A stretch of DNA of 64,000 nt. Origin: Lichenostomus cassidix. Taxonomy: Eukaryota > Chordata > Aves > Passeriformes > Meliphagidae. Both the position numbers and the translations under genes were made by a program. The stretch lies in contig CM039193.1 in NCBI GenBank assembly GCA_008360975.2, positions 12,638,501 to 12,702,500 on the forward strand, written 5' to 3'. Below, piece after piece: positions 13,901-26,800 of this stretch; within the stretch, counting starts at the first letter, position 1, and each line of letters opens with the position of its first letter. A model generated the notes under the pieces. It had not been told where the DNA came from. It did not search any database and saw nothing but the letters and a program-made list of their open reading frames with translations.

Positions 13901-16900
13901 AATTGGCTTTTCAGAGCTTATTTGGCTGCCTGCTGCTTTTGAGAGAGGCAGTAGAGCCAGTTGGGTTTTGCATGGTGAATATTTTACAGTAGTAAAGACA
14001 CAGGTAATTAGAAGGGAAAATATTTAAAATAGCTATATGTCTTAATGTCAGTTCAGGCTGGCATTTGTGCATGCAGCTTCTCTTTTCTTTTTCTTAGTCA
14101 TTAATCATTATAAGTGGATATATGTCAGAATTTATAGTTAGACTCGGCTCTTACTGTGTTTCTCATTTCTTGATAAGTTTTTTGTTCTGGAGCTCTATGA
14201 AAAAAATCAATCTGCTTTGTGTTTTTCTTTCATGGTGTAACAAAGTGACTTGTAGCAATAGATAATTGAATTTCCAGTCTCTTTTTCTCTGGGACATTGA
14301 AATAATACATTGGATAATGCATTAATGATGATGGCTTTATCTTCTATGGACGCCAGTGGGAAAAAATGGACAAGGGGTTCACATCCAAAAATCTTTGATG
14401 CTGCATGAGATAATGTGGCTATGAACCAGCCATCCAGTTATAAACTGGATCTCCTTTGGGCTCTGCAGATGAAGCTGCAAAAAGAAAAACACAGTAGAAT
14501 AAAATCTATCAGAAGAAACCAGGAAAGTTACAGGTTATGAGTAGCTTAATCAGGAAATCACACTCTGCAGGCGTTTTTCCCTTTTCCCACTGCTGGTACC
14601 AAAGGAGCAGAACACCCTCTCCTGGGGAGAGAAATTTGCTGCCATTGGGCAAATACTTCTGAAAAAGCCCAGGGGACGTTACCTCTCAAACTTTCTTTTC
14701 TTGGTTATTTCATTTTGGAGAAACTTCAATCCTGGTGTAAACTGATAAATGCTGTTGTGCAGCTGGGGAGCTCTGAGTCCTCAGGCAGGCACTCACTCCC
14801 TGGTTGGTGCTCCTGGGCTGCTCCTCATGTGTGTTGTGTCCTGAAGCCAACACAAGCCCTCATCACACATGAATGTTCTGGCACCAAGGGCAGGGAGACG
14901 AGTGAATCCACAAGATTGTTAAGACATGGCTTTGGAGCTAATGTAAAACCTTGCCAGTTGTATGGAAAAAATGTCACAGTGGGTAGGCTGTAAATGCAAC
15001 TGTATTTTTACCTACTTTTCTGATTTTTTAAGAAATGTGATTTCAGAGCAAAGTATTTACTAGAACTCAAGCTGACTTCATGGCTATGTCTTCTTTTCTT
15101 TCTCTCTGCGTGGTATTCTATCCATGGTTTACTGAGTGGTGCAATTTTGATTTTTCTCTTCATCACAAGTCTAATGGGTGAATGGTGATAAGTTTGTAGC
15201 TTTGGAGAGATTTTCTTGGCAGTTTCAGTCTATATTTCTGACAGGAAATCATTTTCTCCCTTGAGTTATGATTGCTGGGTTACATGAGTGCAGTCTAACC
15301 ACCGCTCCACTGCTGTTTGTCTGCTGTCTTTCTGGTCTTAGAGAAGGCCAAACTGCCCCAATGTGAAACATAAAATTAGATGAATGCTGCAAGAAGGGAA
15401 TAACAACATCATTTTCTGTGATCTTTTGTGATTTTATTTTACCACTTCTTATCTGAAAAGCATCTTCAATTCCACTTGGAGTCAAGAATTAAATTTGTTT
15501 AGAGAGAGTTCTTCCCATATATGGAAAACAAATGGAACTGGCTCCATTTGCGTGGGGTTTTTTTTTAGTGGAAGATCACTGTGTTCTGCTACAGATGTTT
15601 GCAAATGAGCAAACTAGAGGAATATGTGGACCTCATCTCAGATCTGCATGAATCTGCCCTGTAATGTGGCCTGTGTCATTTGGCTCATCCTTGTGTAGTC
15701 CCCATCAAATGAGTAGTGAAGTCTGTAAACCTTGCATTTGGAGGAGTTTGCAAAGCTGGGGAGAGGAACAACTGAAGAGAGGCAAATGGAGGGAACCATG
15801 ACATGAAAGTAGTAGAAGTCTCACCCAACCCGTGCCAGACACAAAGCAGAGCTGCCATTTCTCTCTTTCTTCCCAACACTGTGCAATGAAAATCTTCCTG
15901 GAACTGGTGTGAGTAAGGGCTGAGGAATGGGAGGGAAGAGGGGCTCAGCCCAGCCCTGCTGAAGCCCAGGGAAGCTCTGTCACCACCTTCTGCAGCTCCT
16001 CACCACACAAAGCTACAGCTGTCAACTCCGATGCTCTATTGAACTTGCTAACGTAATTGTAAAGATCATCTTGAAGCAATTTGATTTTTGTCTTCGTGAA
16101 GTCACGCAAGTGTTGCTGATTTGTGTACTTGCTGTGTTTATTTTTGTTGCAAGTTCAGTTCTAGTCCATTTAATTAGGAGGCCAGAGGGTCATCTCCCCC
16201 CTGTCTGTGCCAAGCCATCAGCAATTCCCCCTCTGAGGTGCAGTCGGGCAGCAAGCTGTGCCCTTCCTGAGGCGCTGCTGGAGGTGATGGGTGGCAACCT
16301 GAGCCCCCAGGCACCAGTGCCAGTGTCCCTGCCCAGCCCCTCCAGCACTGCTGACAGTGGCCAGAGCAGAGCATTAATCCCCGTTTCATGGTCCCTGCTG
16401 TCACCTGGGAGATGTAAGACCATGCTAATGCAAACAAATCTTGTTAATTCTCACGAAACACATGCAGTTATTGCCCTGTTAACAGCACAATATTAATTAA
16501 CTGAGTGGTGCTTGGATTAGGTACTTATTTAATTTCCCTAACTCGTGTTCATAACCCATAGCAACACAGAATATGTTGTGCTCCAGAAAAACTGCAAATG
16601 AGAACTGAAGCATGTCTCATAGATTTTCTTTTTTTGAGGAAAGAAATTAGACACTGCTGCAGTGGTGTCTGATCCCTGTCCCTAATCATTCTGAAGTCCT
16701 GCCCAGTGATGCAGCCTGCATTTTCCCTGGGAATAGGAGAGGTCGGCAGGCTGAGGGAATTTAATACATGAGATCTGGAATATACCTCTAACTCTTCCAG
16801 TTAACGTGCTTCTCAAAGGCTGCCAGTCTCAGGTTTCTGTGTGAGCAGAGAGGATGGATGGTACAAAGTGGAGTATAAGGGAAAGAAACACACAGAAGGC

Positions 16901-18579
16901 TGAGTCAGACTATTAAAGGTATACATTAATAACCATCTTATAACTAATTGTTTCTGGCTCAAATACAAGCAATACAAGCTCCAGTCGTCTTTGCTGTTCT
17001 TAAGTTAGACTTGCCTTTGCTTGAGAACATTTCACATAACAAAGTAGGTAGGTTGATTTTTATCAACTGAAAAATGGTTCTGTAAAATACTGTTTGGACA
17101 TAGAAATAATTACCATAAGGGCTTCATGACTCTGGAATTTTCTTAATGATAAAAATTTTCATGACAATGGGATGTTAATGTGGGTTTTACAAGCATTCAG
17201 AGTTTCCAAAACTCCATAGGAGAGCATCAGGTCATGCAGACTGAGTTCCTCAGACTACTAAGAGAAGTCCACAGCACAACCCAGGGAATGGGGTCAGTAC
17301 TCAGAATAATGTGATTGTAGCAGTGAGGTGCTTCACTAAGGCTGATTAGGAGAAACTGGGAAATTCAACTGCAGGTAGATAATAGGACCCTCCCAGTGCT
17401 GCCTACCCCAAGGTTTTGGTAGCTGTGAGCTGTTCAGGTGGTTCAGCAGCCAAATCCCTGTGGTGTAGAAGGCAAAGCTCCCCCAGTCCTACTGACCTGG
17501 TTTGGGGAAAGGACTCCTGGTAGCCTAAGAGAGGATAATGTGTGCTTCTTCAAAACACACCCCTGGCCTCTCTGGCTCTTGGACATTGGCTACGAGGCAG
17601 GACAGAGGCAGAAGTTATTTCAGACCTGTATGGATGACTGGCTAAATCCCTAATGGCTGACATTAATCTAAGCCTGGGTCTCCAGGAGTCTGGAGTCTGT
17701 GGGCACCATCAGCAATCCTGTTTGTATTATGGTATGTTCTCAGTACAGAAAAAGAGAGTACATGGCAGTGGCAAAGGCATGCCAGGGCTGCAAGGGAGAG
17801 GCTGTGGTGGCTGCTGGGCAGGGACAGTGCTGCACAGTGGGGCTCTGCTCCAAAAGGCTCCTGAGGCTTGAAAGCAAACCTGCTGCACCACCCTGGTCTA
17901 GGGGTGTCTGGGGGAAAGTGTTCATCTGTGTGTCTGCAGTTCAGTTTGACCATGGATCTGCAAGGCTGGAAAGTCACCACCAGAAGATTACAATTTTCCA
18001 TGTGTTAGTACCTAAAATCATCAATGAAGACACGTCTCAGCTGCTCCCGTGCCAATGAGTGAGCCACTGGTTTAGCTTGGTGCCTAAATTATGAGCTCAA
18101 GTATGCAGAGTCCACCACATTGTCCTAAGTGATGTCTGTGAGAAAATGCCCGAGGTTGCAGTATAAATGCAAAGAGTCTGAGGAGTGCTGCATGAGTTTT
18201 TTCTTGTGGACAGTGACTAACTTTGTAGAAAGCACAGTAACACAGGATCCTCTCAATTTAATCAAAATTCCTTCTTAAGCTGTTGTCCACAAGAAGTCCT
18301 AGTTTCTGAGTTGAATCAATACCAACTCATTTTGCTACAGTGACGACTCACTCTGTGTGGAAGTTTTACTTCAGTGATTATTCATTTATTGGCATTCTGA
18401 GTGCATTGAATAAACTATAAAACCAGTATCATTAAATTGTAATACAAATCAGAGATTAAAAATACTTTTTCTGAATTGGGGTGTGTTCACCAAACACCTT
18501 GTTGGCATATTTCTGATTTCTTGCCATTGGTACACTTACATCCTTCAATTTTACTGAAATACTTCAGAACGGCCACTAC

Positions 18580-18603
18580 TTTTTTTTTTTTTTTTTTTTT
18601 TTT
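18580..18603. repeat. Poly(T) tract, 24 bases
   Basis: An uninterrupted run of 24 T. I see no recognisable LINE or SINE body on either side, so I call it a mononucleotide repeat rather than the tail of a retrotransposed copy. Confidence 0.9.
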
Positions 18604-21294
18604 AATTTTGGGTTTTTTAAACAGCTGTGAATTGGGATTAACTTTAGGACTTGGTAGGATGCAGTTGCAAACTCTGTCATTCCCTTGAGCCTGATCCTGC
18701 TCTTGGCAACTGCACTCGAGTTGGCAGTGTTTCACGGGAAGAGAGAGAAATCTGGTCTTTCTCAAAAGATAGTTACCTATGAATGATGTGGATGTTGTTA
18801 AATATTTCTGTGCTGCTACAGATCAGGTTTAAAAGAAAACTTTTACAACTCTTTTTTTTATCACTGAATTTGAACAAGATGCAATCTATGGACCAAGCAG
18901 TGTGAATGGGACCCTGCCTACTTGTATATGCTTTAAAAGAGCACAAAGGCTCGTACCAGCGCGGATAAGAATTATTTTATGCACAATGCCTTTTCAGTCT
19001 GACTTCTGTTATACAGAGGTATTTGAACTCACAGGGTACTAAGAGAAAACACATGGTCAGCTGAAACATGAGAGAGCCTTTTAAGCAGCGTGTCTTTCAA
19101 GTCTGCAGCCATTCCCCGTTGGCCGGGGAGCCGCCAGCTCCCAGGCTGGGCGAGGCCAGGCCTCCACCGTGGCTGGGAAGCCACCAAAGTCCCAGCCCAG
19201 TGGGCTACTGGGAGGCACAGCCCTTCCGAGGCAGGGGCAAAGGAGAGCTTGAGGAAGTGGTGGGCTTCCAAAGGTGTCCTCTCTGTGTAGGGTTGGACTG
19301 CATCGGCTCAGCTTTGGAGAGCGTTGTTGTCAGAGTAGTGTCCTGGCTGAATTCCAGCTTAATTAAGGTGGAATGGGAAGAGCTGGTGGCTCTGTGTGTT
19401 TCCCACCTGGTTTCTGCTTTCTTTGGTAGAAATAGCCAGTGAAAGGAACATGTTTTCTTTCCCCATGTAGAAGCCTCAGTTTTGGGTGGAGGTGCTTTTC
19501 TTTGACTTCATGGGAGACTTTGATGGTGTGCCAAGCTTAAAAAAAAAAGGAGACACTATTTTCCTACTACACTATGTCTTAGATGTGATGAGAAAAAATG
19601 ATTTTCTTAAATTGCATGGGATGTTTGTGGGATTTGATCCCTGGGTAATAGCATGTGGTTTTAGGGCTCTGCATGTCTCATTAGTTTTACATAACCTCTT
19701 GCTCTTTGGTGATACCACATCCCCCAAATTCTTCATCCTTCTCCCACTGATGTTCCTATGCCTTGTGCTGTCACCACCCACCCCCTGTGTTTTCGAGAAC
19801 ATCTTCTCATTTTTGTAGTAAACAGACCCATACTTTTCTTTCTTCAGGAACTATCTTTGTAATAAAGACTTCCTTTCAGACTTTTGTTGGTAAATCACTT
19901 GGATCTGTACAAACTCGATGCTGAACATTCAAGAATCTGGTGGTTATCTGTTATGTACGATGCTGTCAGCACTCTTAAAAACCTAAAAATATTTTATTAA
20001 TGTAGAGCTATAACAGAGTTCAGTGACTGTGCCTACCCAACAAAGACCAGAGCATGTTACAAGATTTTTGGGACACAATGTCCCAGTCACAGTACATTTC
20101 GTGGTGTGGTCAATCTATACTTTCCTTGGGGAAGGAAATAAATGCTAGCTATGTACTGTACAGAGCTGAGCATGTTGCTTGTACTGGCTAAATTGCTAAA
20201 CAATATAACTGCTTCTCCAGCACTAATGATCAGAGCCATCCCTAATTCTGCTAGTGCCTTGGGCAAAGAACTTTGGTAGTGTTGCTACTCCAGCTAGAAG
20301 GACCACACTGTCCCTATCCTACTGTGGATACTGTGGCTACTGCCCAGCTTTGTTATATCAGCACACCTCCCCTGAGGCTGCTGGAGGCACTGGCAGGTAG
20401 AGAGGTGTCTGTTGAGGGCAGGAAGATGCATTAGCTCTAATTTTGAAGTGATTACATCCAAGCATGAGAAATCGCTTTGTTTCCACTTCACTTAGCAAAA
20501 TGCAATCAATTCCATATTTTCTGTGAAACAATACTCTAGATGACATCACAAAACCAGCCTCATGCCTGCAGTCCTGGGCAGATTTGGTTGGAGACAGATT
20601 TTCCATGTAGCCCTTTTGTGCAGCCTCAGGACAGAACCAAAATTCCCAGCTCTTTTGAAGGCTCAGAATAAATAACTTTAAATTTCTCCCATTGAATTTC
20701 GACATGTTTCTTTTATTGCAGAACTTGGATTTTCATGCCCTTATTTGAATTGTACATTAAAATCTGTTACTTGCCAGCATCCCACCCACATGTAGTATGT
20801 CTCATGGAAGTCATCACTTAGTTGGAAATGTGTGCACCATATGCATACTCTCAACTCCAAAAGTAGCACCCAAGGGTTTTTTAAACTCAGCCCATAATCT
20901 ACAGACACTGTAAGAAAAGTATAAAAGATAAAAGAGAATATTTTAAGACGCTATAAAATCTTTTAGAAACTATTTTAAACCTCTCTCTGTTATAAGGAAT
21001 CTGAGGAACATTTATTTTTCTCCTCAAACAGGAGAAAAGATAGGAGAGTGTCCAAAAACTTTTGCAAGTATTTTTATTGCTTTGCAGAAATAGGAAATGG
21101 GAAGCTTGGAGGGAGCAGGGGGAATGTTGTTTGTTTTCCCAGATTGAGACATCTAAAAGTTTGGAATCCCTATGAGTAATATATACATTGACATACTTCT
21201 GGTAGGACAATACTAAAATGCAGATGGTGTGGAAGCTCCTAGTTGCACACTGATATTAGAACTACGCTTTTTAAAAGAATACTGCATATAATGA

Positions 21295-21317
21295 TTTTTT
21301 TTTTTTTTTTTTTTTTT
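21295..21317. repeat. Poly(T) tract, 23 bases
   Basis: An uninterrupted T run with no recognisable retrotransposon body adjoining it. Confidence 0.9.
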
Positions 21318-21800
21318 GCTTGACAGAGAAGGGTCTCCTAGTTGCACAAAACATTACTGCAAATCAGTCACCTGCTTTGGGACCTGCCATAGCCTGGTGT
21401 CCTTCGGCAGAGAGGAAGGGAAGCTGTCCTAGAAAAATGACTTTGCTAGTCTGACAGCGTGAGTTAGATGGGAGTCTGCTATTCTTTTTAAAATGACTTA
21501 AATATTACTAAGAAGACTAAGGTAGAAAGGACATTTCTAAAAGGACTTCACAAACAAGCAGAGGCAATATGGGTATCAAATGTCTGCATTGTGGATAGTT
21601 CTGGTTGGGTAACATTTTATATCCTGTTGGCTCAGCTCTGTATGACTACGAAGGGGAAAAGGCGAGGGAAAGTCAGGCAAGTAGTGTTAAACAAAGTTCA
21701 CTTTATTTTGATAGCTGGGTGTGCATCTTTTGTTTGAAGCAAGAGATCAAAACGTGATGCCATCACCGTATCAACCTGTTCCAACTCTTTGTGTTGTGAC

Positions 21801-21863
21801 TTAAAAAAATCCCAAAACAAACCCACCAAAAAAAAAAAAGAAAAAAAAAAGAGAAAAAAAAAA
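21801..21863. repeat. A-rich low-complexity tract
   Basis: An A-rich run beginning with AAACAAACCC-like A/C sequence and continuing as poly(A) with scattered G. The lysine-rich frame over it is a shadow. Confidence 0.85.
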
Positions 21864-22654
21864 GGAGGCATGCACTCCAGGAGATGGAAGGAACTTGGGT
21901 CAATGCTAAAAAAAAGTCAGCACATTTTAGTAACTCATGGCCTCAGTAGTAGCTGGTGCCAACCATACTGATGACGTGGGCTCGGCTTACTGCTCACAGC
22001 TCGTGCTCTGGAGAGGATCCTGCTCTTTACTGAAAGAGTTTTCTCTCCTCATTTTAGCTCTCACAGTCACTGTATTTGTTTATGTGTTTTTGCCGTTCCA
22101 GGCAATAGCTCATTATTTAATCAGGAAAAACCTTTTTTTCATTTTGTTTTAGTTTTGTTTATTTGTTTAATGGTACACTCACATGTGTCATTCATCAGCT
22201 TGAAACTGAGGAGACGCAGTCTCTTCTACTTTTTTTAAAGTTTCATAAATGATTTTGGTGACTCTTTTGTAACTCTGATAGGGACAGTCACCTGCAAACT
22301 CAGTAACTTGGTCAGTTTTCAGGTAAGAATTTCCTGGTAGTTAATTAAATCCCCCAAATGAGCAGACCTTGTCTGAGACTTATTCACACAAAAAGCACAT
22401 CCCATGGACAGCTATTACAATTAAATTATTACATACATTAAAATATAGCCAAATGTTCTTCAAAGCTCAGAACACATGGGAGTGCAGACATTCAGATCCT
22501 AGGCTGAGGGTTCAGAAGGATTTGTTCTTACAAGAAGATTGCTCCATAGCTGCTTGCTATAGCTCCCACATGTCTCCTGCTGCTGCTCTGGTACCCATTA
22601 CTGGCAGACACAGAGCAGGGAAGAAGCTGTCTCTGGATGGGCAGGGATTCCTGC

Positions 22655-22924
22655 TGTCCTGGTTTCAGCTGGGATGGAGTCAATTCTTTTTTCCCAGTAC
22701 CACTGGTACAGTGCTGTGTTTTGGATTTAGGATAAGAATAATGCTGATACCACACTGATGTTTTTAGTTGTTTCTGGGCAGTGTTTGTACCAGTCAAGGA
22801 CTGTTCAGTTTCTCCTGCTGTGACAATGGAGGGGGGGTGAGAGGGTTGGGTTGGGACACAGCAGGGACAGCTGGTCCCAATGGCCAAAGGGATATTCCAG
22901 GCCATATGGCACCATGCTCAGTGT
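22655..22924 (+). mobile_element. Truncated avian ERV long terminal repeat
   Basis: The segment starts TGTCCTGGTTTCAGCTGGGA and runs through CAGTGCTGTGTTTTGGATTT, AGTCAAGGACT and AAAGGGATATTCCA to CCATATGGCACCATGCTCAG. I recognise this order from a widespread bird LTR family, ERVL- or ERVK-like; the exact subfamily name is uncertain. The remembered family continues with a TATA-like stretch and a long 3' half ending in CA. Here the match stops at about 22924, where a CR1 tail begins. I find no 3' half beyond the CR1, so the copy is truncated. No internal retroviral gene is present. Confidence 0.7.
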
Positions 22925-23260
22925 CTCACACAATCAGGTAGGTGGGAAAAGACCTTTAATATCAAGTGCAACCATTAACCCAGCACTGCCCAGGCCACCA
23001 CTAGACCATCTCCTAAGTGCCACATCTACACATCTTTTAAATCTCTCCAGGGATGGCAACTCCAGCACTCCTGGTGGAGCTTGGGCAGCCTGTTCCAGGG
23101 CTTGACAAGCCTTTTGGGGAAGAAATTTCCCAGTCAGAAATATCAAAAAGGGGACAAAACATCCCCTGTTGCAGCTTGAGGCCATTTCCTTTTGTCCTTT
23201 TTCTTGTCACCTGGGAGAAGAGGTGGACCCCCAGCTTGCTGAAGCTCCTTGCAGGTGGTT
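22925..23260 (-). mobile_element. CR1 LINE 3' end fragment, minus strand
   Basis: On the plus strand this reads as the reverse complement of a CR1 3' end. It opens with TCACACAATCAGGTAGGTGG, then has AACCATTAACCCAGCACTGCC, CTAAGTGCCACATCTACAC, CAGGGATGGCAACTCCA, GGGCAGCCTGTTCCA and TTGAGGCCATTTCC. CR1 is the dominant LINE of bird genomes and its copies are usually cut short at the 5' end, as here. The match fades after about 23260. It encodes nothing functional. It abuts the LTR at 22655-22924 directly. Confidence 0.88.
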
Positions 23261-23505
23261 GACCTGGAGCAGGGGAGGGAGGTGACTGCCTGGCCACTCC
23301 TGCTGCCTCTGCTGGCTCCCTCTGCAAGGTCACTGCTCTGCAGCCCCTCTGCCATGTGTGACCAGCCCTGTCTCGGCTTGCTCAGGGGACACTCAGGACT
23401 TCAGGGATGGCTCACTTCATTTCCTTCTGCTATTTATCCTGCTGCAAAGATCAGCAGATCTTGAGAGATGTTTGCAATCTCTAGAAAGCCCAAGGACCCT
23501 GTCAC

Positions 23506-23836
23506 TGTTGAGCTGCTAGCAGAGAAGAAACCCGGATTCTCAGCGTGGCATAGAAAAAGCGCTTTATTTTTTTGAGTCCAACATATATATAGATTTTCAG
23601 CGGTCATCCAGATTGGTCAGTCAGAAACCTCCCCTAGGCCTGATTGGCCAGGCCTGAACTGTCCAAATCTCGAGACACTGTTTCAACAACATCCAAACTT
23701 TATCTTTGTTTATAAAACACAGGAGAATGTTCTCGTGGGAAAGACCTGTGCTAGCCACAGGACCCCAAAACATTGGTTAAAGCTTCTCTACTGACTGATT
23801 AAGCTACCTCCTGGGTGACTTTATGCCAGAAGAACA
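23506..23836 (-). mobile_element. Solo LTR of an endogenous retrovirus, minus strand
   Basis: This 331-base segment begins TGTT and ends AACA, perfect short inverted ends of LTR type. It is flanked by the same four bases, TCAC (23502-23505 and 23837-23840). Read on the minus strand it has promoter-like order: two CCAAT boxes (plus-strand ATTGG at 23643-23647 and 23612-23616), a TATA-like run (23581-23592), and an AATAAA (plus-strand 23563-23568) before the downstream end. A 4-bp duplication suits an ERV1/gammaretrovirus-type integrase. No internal genes or second LTR are seen, so this is a solo LTR left by recombination. The family name is not known to me. Confidence 0.72.
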
Positions 23837-26800
23837 TCACAAATGCACTCCTAATACCTCTCAGGAGCTGATAAATTACTTTAAATTTTAAAAAATCCAC
23901 TATGGGTTTGTATTATTAGATAGATGGGTGCTTTTATGTGCTCTATGTTGAAAGGCTGATTTTTGGAATTCCTAATACAGAAGTTACTGGTTGCTCCACT
24001 TACAGTACCTATGTTTGGTGACAGCATGAGAGTTTTGTGTCCGCTTTTTTTCTGAAATTGTATCTGTCTTGCATCTGGAAAGGCAGACAGGAACCAATAG
24101 CTTGTTTGTCTAGTTCTGGCTTTAGTGTATTTATAAAAATGGCAGTTGTGATTTTCCAACTTCAGTTTCAATTAGGTCGGATTCTGAGACCTTCACGTGA
24201 AGAATAAACCCCAGTGTGCAGCAGGGGCAGCTTTGCCAGGGCAAGAGGACCATCTCCCCCAGGCCAGGGAGCATCCCTGCTCCATGAGTGCCTCCTGGGC
24301 TCCCCTGAGCTTTGCACAGCTCTTGCAGGACGAGCAGGGAGCTGTGATTCCTCAGAACTGCTGACATCAAGGTCTCTCTTTCTGCTGATGTCAGAAACAC
24401 TTAAAGGACCAGGAGGAGAAATTATAAAGGCTCATTTAAATATATACTATTAACACTGTATGCTACAAAATTTAGGATGTATCTTTCTTATGCAAACAAA
24501 CTCTAAAACTGTATATTCCAGTCTCCCTCTAAGTAGTTTTTCTTATTTAGAAGGAAATATGATTTGCACTCAGTTTATGTAGTTTGCTTAAGCATTTTTA
24601 AATTGAAATGTACTTGAGCTTCTAAGCAATCCGCAGAGGCTTCCTTGCCATGATGTTATTACCAGCTGTCCACATTTTACGGGCATTTTGCTCTATCTCA
24701 TTACAGGAAATCCTGAGGGTTCACTCTGTGGAATTTTGTGTATTGACCCAAGTGTTTTGATTTTCTCTTTTATGGTGAACTTTACATTAATTTGTCTAAT
24801 TGATGTGGCCTTGGACTATATAAACATTTGCTATTGGCTGGAGACATTTGTGCCATGAGGAGCACACTGGCCTTCCTGCTGGTTGCCCTGATGTGAGCCC
24901 TACAAGGCACTGCAGCTCTGCCCAGGCTGTGACAGGTGAGCCGAAAGAACCAAGTCAACACATGGGTGAGCAAATGGTGCAGAAATGTCAGTCCCTGCTC
25001 AGAACTGCTCTGGGGTTTGGTTTAGCTCCTGTAAACTATACCCAGTGTCATCCCCATTGACTCCAGGCAGTGTCTCAGCAGGTGAGAATCCCTTTACACA
25101 AGATGATGCCTTTTTTTGTGGAACAAAACAAGTATAGGGGTCCAACAGTGTTGTAAGGGGACATCTGGTATCAACACAGCACACCCTTGAGAACCTGGAT
25201 ACAGAGGCCTCTCAAGCCCTGATGCAGAAATGAAAGGTAAATCCTGGCTCCTGAGCTCAGCACTGACCACATCCCACTTCCTGAGCAGCAGAGAACACAA
25301 ATGTACCCCAGGGCCTGGGCTGTGTCCGAGTTTCTGGCATGACTGTTGCACCCTGGGCTCTCCTCAGGCCAGTGCCTTGTTCTTTTGGAGACATGGGACA
25401 TCAGGGAATTTATGGGAAACGTGCTTGGTTCTTGGTTAATGCTGTTAGAAAATAGCACAGTCACAGATGAGTGAAAGATCTGATGTCTGCTCAAGCTCCT
25501 GTTGAGAAACAGCATATTACAACTGACTTAATTCAAATACTGGAATTTGAAGGAAATGTACAATATAATGTATCAAATTATGTATGTCATCCATGGGGAA
25601 AATTTCTTAAGCATTTAAGTCTCTGTACTTACTACATTGCTTTATTTTAAGAAAAGATACTTTTCCCTTGTAACACACCATGCTGTATTTGGAACATTGT
25701 GCTCTTTTTGGCATCCCCCAGTCTATGCACTCTTTTTCTCAGCAAAGAATTAGCCTGATGAAGAAGCAGAGTTCATACCCTTGCATGTTCCTCTTCCACT
25801 GAAACCAATTTATATTTTTAACACTTTATTTATGCCTACCTTATTTACATAATTGGAATTTTTCAGTAATATTTTTATTGCAGAAAGAAAGTGAGAAATT
25901 GAGTGTTTTGGCCAAATTAACCTACTTCATGTTAGTTTGGCTAGCATGTTAATTTTCTCAGTTTGATCTGAAATAGCAATTACATCATGATGAAAGTCTA
26001 GCATAGGTTTTGTCTATACATTGCACGTGTTTATTAGTAAGTTTGGGGTGTGTGGATTAAATATAACTTTCACTTGATTTGTTATTTATGGCACAGCTAT
26101 TTTTTGACTGTGTATGCAGATATGTATATGCATATAAACACACATGTTATATAAAAGATGGCAGTGTGTGGTAGTAAATACATTTCTTGGCATGAGCTTG
26201 GAATGTCAGCAGTAGTCATGAGTAGCAAATTTAATTCTTGCCAAGCTAAGAAGATAAGCAAATATTTAATGTTATGTATGGTTGTTTTATAGGCTCCAAT
26301 CTGCACATGTGTTCTCTTTATGCTGCTTTTGTTGGGAGAGAGATAACTTTTTCTTGAAATTAAAAATCTGATTTAAAATTCTGCGTACCTAGGGAAAGCT
26401 TCCACCCAATGACTGGTCTTTTTCCTGAGCAAATCCTTTCTGTTAGTGATGGGAATCTGCTCAGTTAAGGACAAAATGAAAAAAAAGACAGAATTTCTTT
26501 GCTGTTTCCTTGGGTCATATCAAGGTCCAAGCCTGTAAATACTTATGTATCTATTTAACTTTGGTACTTTGAGATCTCTTAATGATTCAAATGAAATTCC
26601 TCATGGCAGAATAGTTAATCATGGGAACAAATGTTTGCAGGTTTGAGTCCCAAGGCTGTTTTTGCTCTTCAGCTGCACCAATTCAACATTTTGGTATTCT
26701 CTTATAGCTCTCATGTGTGGGAGAGGTGTGCAATGATCAGGTTATACCATATCTTCCAAAGCAATAGCAAAATATATCTATGTGTGTTCTTCTGACTGTC

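Larger units (their letters stand above)
8043..22654. other. Intergenic DNA, no gene recognised
   Basis: Roughly 14.6 kb of mainly AT-rich single-copy sequence. It contains a short AT-rich repeat (9066-9126), T-rich tracts (9648-9667, 10917-10967, 18580-18603, 21295-21317) and an A-rich tract (21801-21863). GC-richer patches lie at about 10640-10860, 16180-16400, 17400-17930 and 19080-19260. Short open frames on both strands show no domain, signal peptide or splice context that I recognise. Confidence 0.55.

Noticed and set aside
26636..26665. GGTTTGAGTCC-like word reminiscent of a tRNA T-arm
   Set aside because: No acceptor stem, A-box or cloverleaf can be built around it.
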